A stretch of 6,402 nt of DNA from JAHFKM01 sp035655455 (lineage in GTDB: Archaea; Nanobdellota; Nanobdellia; SCGC-AAA011-G17; GW2011-AR18), in assembly GCA_035655455.1 (NCBI GenBank), contig DASRUL010000028.1, forward strand, positions 1 to 6,402. The letters are read 5' to 3'. Shown piece after piece: positions 1 to 4,611 of this stretch. The position numbers and the translations under genes are program-made. Below the pieces are notes generated by a model, which was not told the origin of the DNA, made no database searches, and was given only the letters and a program-made list of their open reading frames with translations. The first letter of the stretch is position 1. Each line of letters begins with the position of its first letter.

Positions 1-462
1 TTACCAATCATCCTCCTTAGCCTCGGAGGACTCATCATTCTCGGAGGGGCTGGTTTATACTTTTACCAACGAGGAAGAACAGTAGCACAGGTTCCATCCC
101 AAGAGGCAAACGCGCAACAACCACAAGCAACAGCTCAACAACAACCTGAGATAGTTCAACAACAAGGCCAGCAGCCACAGGCAGCGCAACAAGCTGTAGA
201 AAACAGCCATGAACTCCAAGCTTACACTGACGACGCCCTGCTCAACCAATCCAAGCGACCAGACCAGGCGCGACAAGAACTCCTCCAAGCGGGATGGCAG
301 TCCCAGGATGTAGAACGAGCGCTCTCCCTCTCAGGAGCGAAAAAATTCGTCAAAGACAAACTCTCAGCAGGCTTCGCTTCCGAACAAATTAAACAAACAC
401 TCAGACAAAAAAAATGGAAAGATGACCTCATCGAAAAGATCTTCAATGACCTAAAAAAGTGA
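1..462 (+). CDS. Membrane-anchored protein with Gln-rich linker and C-terminal helical repeats (5' truncated)
   Basis: The reading frame is open from the first base to TGA at 460-462, giving the last 153 residues; the start lies outside the window. Window residues 1-22 are a hydrophobic, glycine-containing segment (LPIILLSLGGLIILGGAGLY) followed by Arg/Gln, as expected of a single membrane helix with the tail on one side. Residues 39-64 are a low-complexity linker with 14 Gln in 26 positions plus Ala and Pro. Residues 90-150 hold about three copies of a short helix-turn-helix-like unit with an aromatic turn (QAGWQSQDVERAL, SAGFASEQIKQTL, QKKWKDDLIEKIF). This tail resembles small UBA-like helical units seen at the ends of many DPANN and CPR membrane proteins. 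I do not recognise the protein and assign no function. It is followed 55 bases later by a separate promoter and gene on the same strand. Confidence 0.85.
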   Translation, partial: LPIILLSLGGLIILGGAGLYFYQRGRTVAQVPSQEANAQQPQATAQQQPEIVQQQGQQPQAAQQAVENSHELQAYTDDALLNQSKRPDQARQELLQAGWQSQDVERALSLSGAKKFVKDKLSAGFASEQIKQTLRQKKWKDDLIEKIFNDLKK

Positions 463-465
463 AAG

Positions 466-474
466 ATTTATAAA
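466..474 (+). promoter_or_regulatory. TATA box for the 518-1009 gene
   Basis: ATTTATAAA lies just after the stop codon of the upstream gene. A start site about 25 bases downstream would give a leader of roughly 20 nt, long enough to carry the Shine-Dalgarno sequence at 504-510. Confidence 0.55.
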
Positions 475-503
475 GAAACAGCACCGAGAAAAGGCCATCT
501 CGA

Positions 504-510
504 AAGGAGC
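504..510 (+). promoter_or_regulatory. Shine-Dalgarno site for the 518 start
   Basis: AAGGAGC ends 7 bases before ATG at 518. It supports this start and is one of few clear ribosome binding sites in the window. Confidence 0.6.
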
Positions 511-517
511 GCTTCCC

Positions 518-1009
518 ATGCACCAAGCCCACCAACTTTCCCTCTTCGCCTGCCTCGCAGTTCTCATCATCGCCTTGTCCGCAACTATCTACGCTCCACT
601 CAATACCATCAGCACAGGCGATCAGAGTCCAAGCGATAACCTCATCACAAGCCTCAGCTTCCACAACACAGATCTTAAAGAGGCGCGCATCAGCGACAAA
701 TCTCAATTGTTAACAAGCAATTTTTTTAGAAGCCCTCTTCCTCCTCAAGACCGACGCGTAGAATGCAACACTCTTCTCATTGATCCGAGTCTTCACGCGG
801 GGAAAACAGGCAATGACCTTTGTCAAGCTGAGGGTTATAGCACCTGCGTCGCTGTCTACGATCAGACACTGGCTCATGGCGGAGCAGACCGTTTTGAACG
901 CGCCAAACCATGCATTGGCGATAGTGTTATTCTCAACACTCTTGTAACTTCTGGGAATTTGCAGAGCGGCTCGTCTGCCTCCGCAGTTTCTTGTTGCAAA
1001 TTATCTTGA
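518..1009 (+). CDS. Small exported six-cysteine protein of unknown function
   Basis: 163 residues. Residues 8-27 are a hydrophobic segment (SLFACLAVLIIALSATIYAP) fitting a signal peptide or N-terminal anchor. The remaining domain has exactly six cysteines (83, 102, 110, 132, 159, 160), an even number compatible with three disulfides in an exported protein. The core CNTLLIDPSLHAGKTGND followed by LCQAEGYSTC, and the terminal SCC, look like a conserved disulfide scaffold; I know similar 'GxxLCxxxGYxxC' segments in archaeal surface proteins but cannot name the family. The start is supported by a TATA box at 466-474 and AAGGAG at 504-509. It is probably transcribed on its own, since no gene follows for 230 bases. 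The last third (after about 900) has lost the C-over-G bias of the rest of the gene, which may mark a local recombination or a diverged C-terminus. Confidence 0.75.
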   Translation: MHQAHQLSLFACLAVLIIALSATIYAPLNTISTGDQSPSDNLITSLSFHNTDLKEARISDKSQLLTSNFFRSPLPPQDRRVECNTLLIDPSLHAGKTGNDLCQAEGYSTCVAVYDQTLAHGGADRFERAKPCIGDSVILNTLVTSGNLQSGSSASAVSCCKLS

Positions 1010-1067
1010 AGCATCAATAGTGAAGATATCTCTTACAGCGTTTGATGCACCTAAACAACGCTGGCCC

Positions 1068-1074
1068 GCAAAAC
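1068..1074 (+). repeat. Left copy of 7-bp direct repeat GCAAAAC
   Basis: GCAAAAC immediately precedes the left inverted-repeat arm at 1075. The same seven bases occur at 1198-1204, two bases after the right arm. This is the geometry of a target-site duplication. Confidence 0.4.
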
Positions 1075-1089
1075 GGCTCTGTCCTAAAT
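1075..1089 (+). repeat. Left terminal inverted-repeat arm
   Basis: GGCTCTGTCCTAAAT; complementary at 13 of 15 positions to 1181-1195, with mismatches at arm positions 9 and 14. Confidence 0.5.
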
Positions 1090-1180
1090 CTTGTTTTTGC
1101 TGAATGTTCGATTTGGAAAGATCCACTTTTTCCACAGGAAAACTTGGTTTGATGGAGTTGGAATATAACTATTAAAAAGC

Positions 1181-1195
1181 ACTTAGCACAGAGCC
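1181..1195 (-). repeat. Right terminal inverted-repeat arm
   Basis: On the minus strand this reads GGCTCTGTGCTAAGT, the partner of 1075-1089. In a minus-strand RNA the position-14 mismatch would become a G-U pair. Confidence 0.5.
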
Positions 1196-1197
1196 CT

Positions 1198-1204
1198 GCA
1201 AAAC
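1198..1204 (+). repeat. Right copy of 7-bp direct repeat GCAAAAC
   Basis: Second copy of GCAAAAC, two bases beyond the right inverted arm and five bases before the signal peptidase TATA region. Confidence 0.4.
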
Positions 1205-1209
1205 AAAAC

Positions 1210-1218
1210 CTTTTATAA
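1210..1218 (+). promoter_or_regulatory. TATA box of the signal peptidase gene
   Basis: CTTTTATAA preceded by A-rich ACAAAAC, which would act as the TFB recognition element. It lies 22-30 bases before ATG at 1240, so transcription would begin at or next to the start codon (leaderless). The T7 tract at 1228-1234 lies between box and ATG. TTATAAAA also reads on the minus strand, so divergent initiation is possible. Confidence 0.7.
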
Positions 1219-1239
1219 CCCTCCCTCTTTTTTTCTCAG

Positions 1240-1875
1240 ATGAACTTCACCACTTTTTTAAAAAAATCCTGGCACTTCATCTGGCACGAAGACAGCCTCG
1301 CAAGCTGGATCGTTAACGTCATCCTCGCTTTTCTCATCGTTAAATTCATTCTCTACCCAGTTTTAGGTTTCGCCCTCGGAACATCTTACCCTATCGTCGC
1401 AGTCGTTTCTGGAAGCATGGAACACGATCAACCTTTTGAAGAATGGTGGAACAGCAACAAAGATATTTACGAACAATACACTATCAACAAAGAGGCGTTC
1501 ACCACCTTCCCTCTCAAGAATGGGTTCAACAAGGGAGACCTCATCATCCTCACCAAAGCGGAAGGCATCGAGAAAGGAGACGTCATCGTCTTCCAAGGAA
1601 CACTCAAAGACCCCATCATCCACAGGGTTGTCGCCTTCAACACAGATGGGAGCTACCAAACAAAAGGAGATCACAACCCCTCCTCCAGAAACGACGAACT
1701 CGCCATCATCAAGAAAAACATTCATGGAAAAGCACTCTTTAAAGTTCCCTACCTCGGCTGGTTCAAACTCCTCTTTGTCGAAGGCGTTAATCTTTTCACA
1801 ACAAAACAACAAAACATCCACTACCAAGAACCACAACGACCAACAGGACCACCAGTCTTCAACATACAACTCTGA
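1240..1875 (+). CDS. Signal peptidase I, archaeal Sec11-like Ser/His/Asp type
   Basis: 211 residues. It is the membrane protease that removes signal peptides from Sec- and Tat-exported proteins on the outer face of the membrane. Residues about 20-48 form the N-terminal membrane helix. VVSGSM follows with the catalytic Ser at residue 59. His128 in IIHRVV replaces the bacterial lysine, which marks the archaeal/ER class. TKGDHN supplies Asp144, and Asp152 matches the second conserved acidic site. Between SGSM and the next conserved GD (99-100) lies an insert of about 35 residues (EHDQPFEEWWNSNKDIYEQY onward), longer than in yeast Sec11; I have seen comparable inserts in DPANN signal peptidases. 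A second hydrophobic stretch at 171-187 may be a C-terminal anchor, followed by a polar Pro/Gln tail. There is no Shine-Dalgarno sequence, and TATA spacing implies a leaderless mRNA. Likely substrates are the exported proteins at 518 and 5373. Confidence 0.93.
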   Translation: MNFTTFLKKSWHFIWHEDSLASWIVNVILAFLIVKFILYPVLGFALGTSYPIVAVVSGSMEHDQPFEEWWNSNKDIYEQYTINKEAFTTFPLKNGFNKGDLIILTKAEGIEKGDVIVFQGTLKDPIIHRVVAFNTDGSYQTKGDHNPSSRNDELAIIKKNIHGKALFKVPYLGWFKLLFVEGVNLFTTKQQNIHYQEPQRPTGPPVFNIQL

Positions 1876-1883
1876 ATAACAAA

Positions 1884-1892
1884 CTTTATAAA
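1884..1892 (+). promoter_or_regulatory. TATA box of the TFS gene
   Basis: CTTTATAAA begins 8 bases after the signal peptidase stop and 45 bases before ATG at 1929. It predicts a leader of roughly 12-15 nt and suggests TFS is transcribed independently. Confidence 0.65.
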
Positions 1893-1928
1893 ACTTCCAA
1901 GAATCCTCAACCTCAAGAGAAACCAATC

Positions 1929-2225
1929 ATGTTTTGCACAAAATGTGGAGCCCTCCTCCTGCCAAGAGAAGGCGTCATGAAGTGCGCTAAGTGCGACTAC
2001 TCGCAAGAAGAAGTCGTCCTCAAAGAAAAAAAGAAAACCGCAAAAAAAGTAGAAGTCATGGAAAAAGGCAGCCTCGAAACCAGACCAAGGATCAAGGCAG
2101 AATGCAAAGACTGCGGCAACAACGAAGCTTACACATGGACACTTCAAACCAGAAGCGCGGACGAACCAGAAACAATCTTCTTCAAATGCACCAGCTGCGG
2201 AACGACATGGAGAAGCTACAGCTGA
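1929..2225 (+). CDS. tfs: Transcription factor S (TFS), RNA polymerase cleavage factor
   Basis: 98 residues, close to the usual length of archaeal TFS. It binds RNA polymerase and stimulates cleavage of backtracked transcripts, combining an Rpb9-like N-terminal ribbon with a TFIIS-like C-terminal ribbon. The first zinc ribbon uses Cys3, Cys6, Cys19 and Cys22 (CTKC and CAKC). A charged, Lys-rich linker covers about 30-55. The second ribbon uses Cys59, Cys62, Cys87 and Cys90 (CKDC and CTSC). The hallmark QTRSADEPET carries the acidic pair Asp78-Glu79 that reaches the polymerase active site, so this is likely an active cleavage factor rather than an inhibitory paralogue. The start follows a TATA box at 1884-1892 with a short leader lacking a strong ribosome binding site. 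PCNA lies one gene downstream; tfs and pcn are neighbours in many archaea. Confidence 0.95.
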   Translation: MFCTKCGALLLPREGVMKCAKCDYSQEEVVLKEKKKTAKKVEVMEKGSLETRPRIKAECKDCGNNEAYTWTLQTRSADEPETIFFKCTSCGTTWRSYS

Positions 2226-2342
2226 CCTATCTTATTACAATCGCCTCGTTAATGTTTGAAAAATCATTGTCACATGTTATCACTTTCCCACCGTTTAGAC
2301 GCGCAACAACAATATATCCATTAAACAAAACTTTGGTTTTAA

Positions 2343-2351
2343 CTTTATAAA
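2343..2351 (+). promoter_or_regulatory. Upstream second TATA-like box
   Basis: CTTTATAAA is identical to the TATA box before tfs but lies 73 bases before the next ATG. It may give a longer-leader transcript of the 2424 gene or a short RNA, or be unused in this AT-rich stretch. Confidence 0.35.
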
Positions 2352-2383
2352 TCTTAAGTTATAATATTTTCGCTTTCCAGAAG

Positions 2384-2392
2384 CTTTAAATA
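2384..2392 (+). promoter_or_regulatory. TATA box of the 2424 membrane protein gene
   Basis: CTTTAAATA lies 32-40 bases before ATG at 2424 and predicts a leader of only about 8 nt. No ribosome binding site precedes the ATG. Confidence 0.6.
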
Positions 2393-2423
2393 AACCCGAA
2401 AGAAGAAACCTCCAGAAAAAAAG

Positions 2424-2891
2424 ATGGCACTTGAAGAACAGGCAGGATTAATCTTCGCTCCAGTCTTAGGCATCGGAACAATCCTCGGGTTGTATGAGCT
2501 GATTCTTATTCATCGGGATGAGAACTTTCGAGGAAGCCACTGGCTCGGACACGGCATCCACTCGGTCTTCTTTATGTGGGCCGCGCTCTTCGCAATCTTC
2601 AACACAGAATACTTCTTACAAGTCACAGGGCTTCTCGAGCAAGGCATTCCCTTTATCAGCAACCCCTGGGCTGTCAAGATAGCGATCGGCGTCATCCTCA
2701 ACTTCAAAATGCACGCAGCCTCAGCAGTCGTCAGGGGAGGCGCGGGCATCGCAGCGCGAGGGCTCGCGGAACACTGGACGCACACACTCATCGTGTCAGC
2801 ACTCGCGGTCACCTCACCTTTGTACTGGCCAATCCTCCAACCCCTTCTTCCAACATGGCTCGGGGGAACACAAGGCCTAGAAGCCCCCTAA
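2424..2891 (+). CDS. Unrecognised membrane protein, about four helices, His- and acid-rich
   Basis: 155 residues; I do not recognise the family. Hydrophobic segments at about 8-29, 45-70, 83-103 and 118-142 predict four membrane helices. The connecting part after helix 1 is unusually charged and looks conserved in style: YELILIHRDENFRGSHW then GHGIH, with Glu25, His30, Asp32, Glu33, His39, His43 and His46 close together. Further polar residues in or near membrane segments are Lys95, His97, His117 and His120. That pattern could bind a metal or move protons, but this is speculation. A Gly/Ala-rich stretch at 104-112 separates helices 3 and 4. It has its own TATA box and a separate promoter follows before pcn, so it need not be co-transcribed with either neighbour. 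Codon use (CTC, ATC, GTC) matches the surrounding + strand genes, so it looks native. Confidence 0.8.
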   Translation: MALEEQAGLIFAPVLGIGTILGLYELILIHRDENFRGSHWLGHGIHSVFFMWAALFAIFNTEYFLQVTGLLEQGIPFISNPWAVKIAIGVILNFKMHAASAVVRGGAGIAARGLAEHWTHTLIVSALAVTSPLYWPILQPLLPTWLGGTQGLEAP

Positions 2892-2932
2892 AAAGCTGAC
2901 TCTTGACAAATATAAGTTCAAGGAAATAAAAG

Positions 2933-2940
2933 CTTAAATA
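2933..2940 (+). promoter_or_regulatory. TATA box of the PCNA gene
   Basis: CTTAAATA preceded by A-rich GGAAATAAAAG lies 23-30 bases before ATG at 2963, predicting a leaderless transcript. A weaker ATATAAG occurs at about 2910-2916. Confidence 0.6.
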
Positions 2941-2962
2941 GCAAGTTCTCATCAGAGCGGTC

Positions 2963-3709
2963 ATGAAACTCACCCTCACAGAACCACGTTACCTTAAAGA
3001 CAGCATCCTCATCATCTCAGAGCTCGTCAACGACGTCAACCTTAAATTCACCAAAGACAAGGTAGAACTCGTCGCAGTAGATCCAGCGACCGTGGCCCTC
3101 GTTATCTTCAAACTCTTAAGCTCAGCATGCTCAGAATACACTATTGACAAAGAACGCGTCATCGGCATCAACCTCGGAGCATTCACCCAAATCCTCAAAC
3201 GAGCAAAACCCACAGACATCCTCACCCTAGAGTTAGAAGAAGACAAGAACAGACTCAGCGTCCTCCTCAAAGGCACCACTGTCAGAAAATTCGATTTGTC
3301 GCTCTTGGACATTGACGAACGCGAACAAAAAATACCCAACCTCAAATTCGCCACAAAAATAGAAACGAATACTTTACTTTTCACTGAAGCAATCGAAGAC
3401 ATGGACATTGTCGCGGACAACTTAACCCTCAGCTCAACACCAGCAACCTTCCTTATTTACAGCCAAGGAACAACAAGCTCAGCACGCGTCGAAATCAACA
3501 ACGATGAAGAAACCAGTATTGAGACTACAGAACAAGAACAAACCTCAAGATATTCTATTGAGTATTTAAAAAAAATCGTCAAGGCATCAAAACTCGCAAG
3601 CAACGTCACTTTAGAATTCGGACAGGATTATCCTTTAAGAGCAGAATACAAAGTTCTTGACAAACTCAGCTTGCAATTCGTTTTAGCACCAAGAATACCA
3701 AACGATTAG
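2963..3709 (+). CDS. pcn: DNA polymerase sliding clamp (PCNA)
   Basis: 248 residues, the usual archaeal PCNA length. It forms a trimeric ring on DNA that tethers the replicative polymerase, FEN1, ligase and other partners through their PIP motifs. The two-domain fold is visible. Domain 1 (about 1-115) includes the conserved VAVDPATVALVIFKL region at 37-51 and QILKRAKPTDILTLEL at 76-91, the latter a strong family signature. The interdomain connector follows at about 114-128 (LLDIDEREQKIPNLKF). Domain 2 includes EDMDIVADNLTLS at 145-157 and YSIEYLKKIVKA at 197-208. The C-terminus LAPRIPND matches the LAPR-x-x-x-D ending of archaeal clamps. An acidic Thr/Glu-rich loop (179-195, NNDEETSIETTEQEQT) looks longer than usual. 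Its stop overlaps, by four bases, the stop of the gene convergent with it (3706-3709). Confidence 0.95.
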   Translation: MKLTLTEPRYLKDSILIISELVNDVNLKFTKDKVELVAVDPATVALVIFKLLSSACSEYTIDKERVIGINLGAFTQILKRAKPTDILTLELEEDKNRLSVLLKGTTVRKFDLSLLDIDEREQKIPNLKFATKIETNTLLFTEAIEDMDIVADNLTLSSTPATFLIYSQGTTSSARVEINNDEETSIETTEQEQTSRYSIEYLKKIVKASKLASNVTLEFGQDYPLRAEYKVLDKLSLQFVLAPRIPND

Positions 3710-3936
3710 AAACCTTCAAGTTCCTTCATCTTTTTCGCCACTTCTTCCTTCAATCTTAGATACTCCTTCGCGGACAAGCCATAACGCTTCGCACTCTCCA
3801 TCTGCGCATTAATCAGAAAAGCCTGCTGACTAGACCACACTTTATCATCGGAAGATCTCACGTAATCCCCCCATCTCTCCACAAACGCCAAACGCTCTTT
3901 TCTATTTCTTTCTTTATCCGTAATATCTTTTTTCAA
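3706..3936 (-). CDS. Small basic/acidic helical partner of the nucleotidyltransferase gene
   Basis: 76 residues, probably starting at TTG (3936-3934), which lies inside the 3' end of the upstream gene and overlaps it by 23 bases. GGGAGAGGG (3948-3940) just before it could serve as ribosome binding site; coupled translation is likely. TTG at codon 16 or GTG at codon 19 cannot be excluded as starts. The protein is mostly helical and charged, with no membrane segment. Its middle, ERWGDYVRSSDDKVWSSQQA followed by FLINAQMESA, resembles a short 'W..YVR....WS.QQ..LIN.Q' pattern I associate with proteins encoded directly after archaeal nucleotidyltransferases. It lacks the HEPN RxxxxH motif, so it is not the classic HEPN half of an MNT/HEPN pair. 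A role as antitoxin or regulator is inferred only from context. It ends tail-to-tail with pcn, sharing four bases. Confidence 0.7.
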   Translation of the reverse strand: MKKDITDKERNRKERLAFVERWGDYVRSSDDKVWSSQQAFLINAQMESAKRYGLSAKEYLRLKEEVAKKMKELEGF

Positions 3937-4507
3937 TTTCCCTCTCCCAATACTCTATCTTTTCTTTATTGAGCTTTTCATCAAACACCATTCTCAAATG
4001 CCTAGCATCCTCTATATCTTTCTCAGACTTTAGAATTTTTTCCTTAAACACAATTTGTAACTCTAAATTACTCACCTGTAAAACCTTTTTGCCCATCTCA
4101 ACCTTCAAACATTGTTTGAAACATTCTTCCTCCACACTATTCTTCATAAACTTCACCTCAAAATTCGGAATAACCATCCTTTTCTTTGCAAACCGTATAG
4201 CTTCACCTTGAGATAAATACTTGAACGCACTCATCGCTGCCTCACAATTCAAACAATAAAAGCCCGCTTCCTTCAACGCGCTAAAAATCCTCTCAAAAAC
4301 GTTTTTATCCAGCCTCTCTATCAAAATATCAACATCCTCAGTCGCACGAGACCTGCCAAGAAGAATCGCAACATACCCAGAAACAATCATATACCTTACG
4401 CGCTTCTCCACTACTCCAATAAATTCCAATACTAACTTATCTAATTCGTTTAACACTTTCTTTGAGACAATCTTTCTCTCATTAGGTATATATTCCATTT
4501 CAACCAT
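3914..4507 (-). CDS. Nucleotidyltransferase-fold protein, AbiEii/MNT-like, putative toxin of a two-gene module
   Basis: 197 residues. IVSGYVAILLGRSRATEDVD (41-60) matches the archaeal form of the nucleotidyltransferase helix-and-DxD motif: Gly44 begins the binding turn and Asp58/Asp60 are the metal-binding pair. Tyr45 occupies a position usually Gly or Ser. NFEVKF gives Glu117 as candidate third carboxylate. KEKILKSEKDIEDARHL (155-171) fits the AbiEii-type C-terminal motif (K, KD and D in a helix) and helps place it near AbiEii/DUF6036-like proteins. Such enzymes transfer a nucleotide to tRNA or protein, several of them as toxins. The start is well supported by GGAGG six bases before the ATG. 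Codons are G- and T-rich (TTG, GTG, GAT, TTT), unlike the + strand genes, but much of that follows from the strand-wide base skew. The overlapping downstream small gene suggests an operon; a toxin role is not proven. Confidence 0.8.
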   Translation of the reverse strand: MVEMEYIPNERKIVSKKVLNELDKLVLEFIGVVEKRVRYMIVSGYVAILLGRSRATEDVDILIERLDKNVFERIFSALKEAGFYCLNCEAAMSAFKYLSQGEAIRFAKKRMVIPNFEVKFMKNSVEEECFKQCLKVEMGKKVLQVSNLELQIVFKEKILKSEKDIEDARHLRMVFDEKLNKEKIEYWEREIEKRYYG

Positions 4508-4513
4508 AGTATT

Positions 4514-4518
4514 CCTCC
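4514..4518 (-). promoter_or_regulatory. Shine-Dalgarno site of the nucleotidyltransferase gene
   Basis: Minus-strand GGAGG is six bases before ATG (4507-4505). It favours this ATG over the second in-frame ATG three codons later. Confidence 0.65.
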
Positions 4519-4537
4519 ATCCATAAAAACCCTTCTC

Positions 4538-4546
4538 TTTATTATT
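4538..4546 (-). promoter_or_regulatory. Possible TATA box for the minus-strand pair
   Basis: Minus-strand AATAATAAA lies 31-39 bases before ATG at 4507. It is a poor match to the CTTTATAAA boxes used elsewhere here, so expression may be weaker or this may not be the true box. Confidence 0.35.
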
Positions 4547-4580
4547 CTCACCCCAATTTTTTCTAAACTCTTTCGAAAAC

Positions 4581-4589
4581 CTTTATAAG
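4581..4589 (+). promoter_or_regulatory. TATA box of the surface-protein operon
   Basis: CTTTATAAG preceded by CGAAAAC is a strong archaeal box with recognition element. It lies 23-31 bases before ATG at 4612, predicting a leaderless first gene. It shares the 104-base divergent gap with the minus-strand pair. Confidence 0.75.
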
Positions 4590-4611
4590 CAACTTCCCGG
4601 CTTAAGACCTT

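Larger units (their letters stand above)
1075..1197. mobile_element. Candidate MITE-like miniature inverted-repeat element
   Basis: A 121-bp stretch (1075-1195) is bounded by inverted arms GGCTCTGTCCTAAAT (1075-1089) and, read on the other strand, GGCTCTGTGCTAAGT (1195-1181), matching at 13 of 15 positions. The outer eight are perfect. GCAAAAC flanks both sides (1068-1074 and 1198-1204), leaving only CT at 1196-1197 unexplained. The arm pattern CTGTCCTAAAT resembles the terminal repeats of several IS groups of the CTGTCCCAAAA type. The interior has no transposase or convincing reading frame. Its C and G are balanced, unlike the C-rich genes around it. Removing the element with one direct repeat would leave an intergenic gap of about 100 bases, in line with the other spacings here. 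The alternative is a structured RNA whose closing helix is formed by the arms. A chance repeat is not excluded. Confidence 0.4.
2226..2423. other. AT-rich 198-base intergenic region with two TATA-like elements
   Basis: No reading frame with sensible composition was found on either strand. It contains TTTGGTTTTAACTTT (about 2332-2346), which could serve as a T-rich archaeal terminator for tfs, followed by two TATA-like boxes at 2343-2351 and 2384-2392. I saw no tRNA or convincing structured RNA. Confidence 0.5.

Noticed and set aside
1042..1103. Possible box C/D guide RNA (TTGATGC ... CTGA)
   Set aside because: The C box departs from RTGATGA at its ends and there is no clear D'/C' pair at the normal spacing.
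1114..1142. Two mutually exclusive hairpins (TGGAAA/TTTCCA and TTTTCC/GGAAAA)
   Set aside because: Six-base AT-rich stems are expected by chance; no riboswitch-like conserved core or gene control context supports them.
1228..1234. T7 tract as a transcription terminator
   Set aside because: It lies between the TATA box and the start codon of signal peptidase; it could end upstream transcripts but is as easily part of the pyrimidine-rich initiator region.
1436..1879. Ser/Thr/Lys-rich frame (147 codons) overlapping signal peptidase on the same strand
   Set aside because: An out-of-frame reading of the signal peptidase gene with low-complexity composition.
1363..1926. 187-codon open frame on the minus strand opposite signal peptidase
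   Set aside because: It lies antisense to a gene with clear catalytic motifs, and its Val/Phe/Glu/Asp-heavy content is what the complement of the CTC/ATC/AAC-rich codons gives.
2989..3420. 143-codon minus-strand open frame within pcn
   Set aside because: Ser/Leu/Arg/Met-rich complement of the PCNA codons, with no promoter or recognisable motif.
3706..4507. Horizontal transfer of the minus-strand pair judged from codon use
   Set aside because: The different codons are largely what the strand-wide C excess predicts for a gene on the other strand, so codon use alone is not evidence of transfer.
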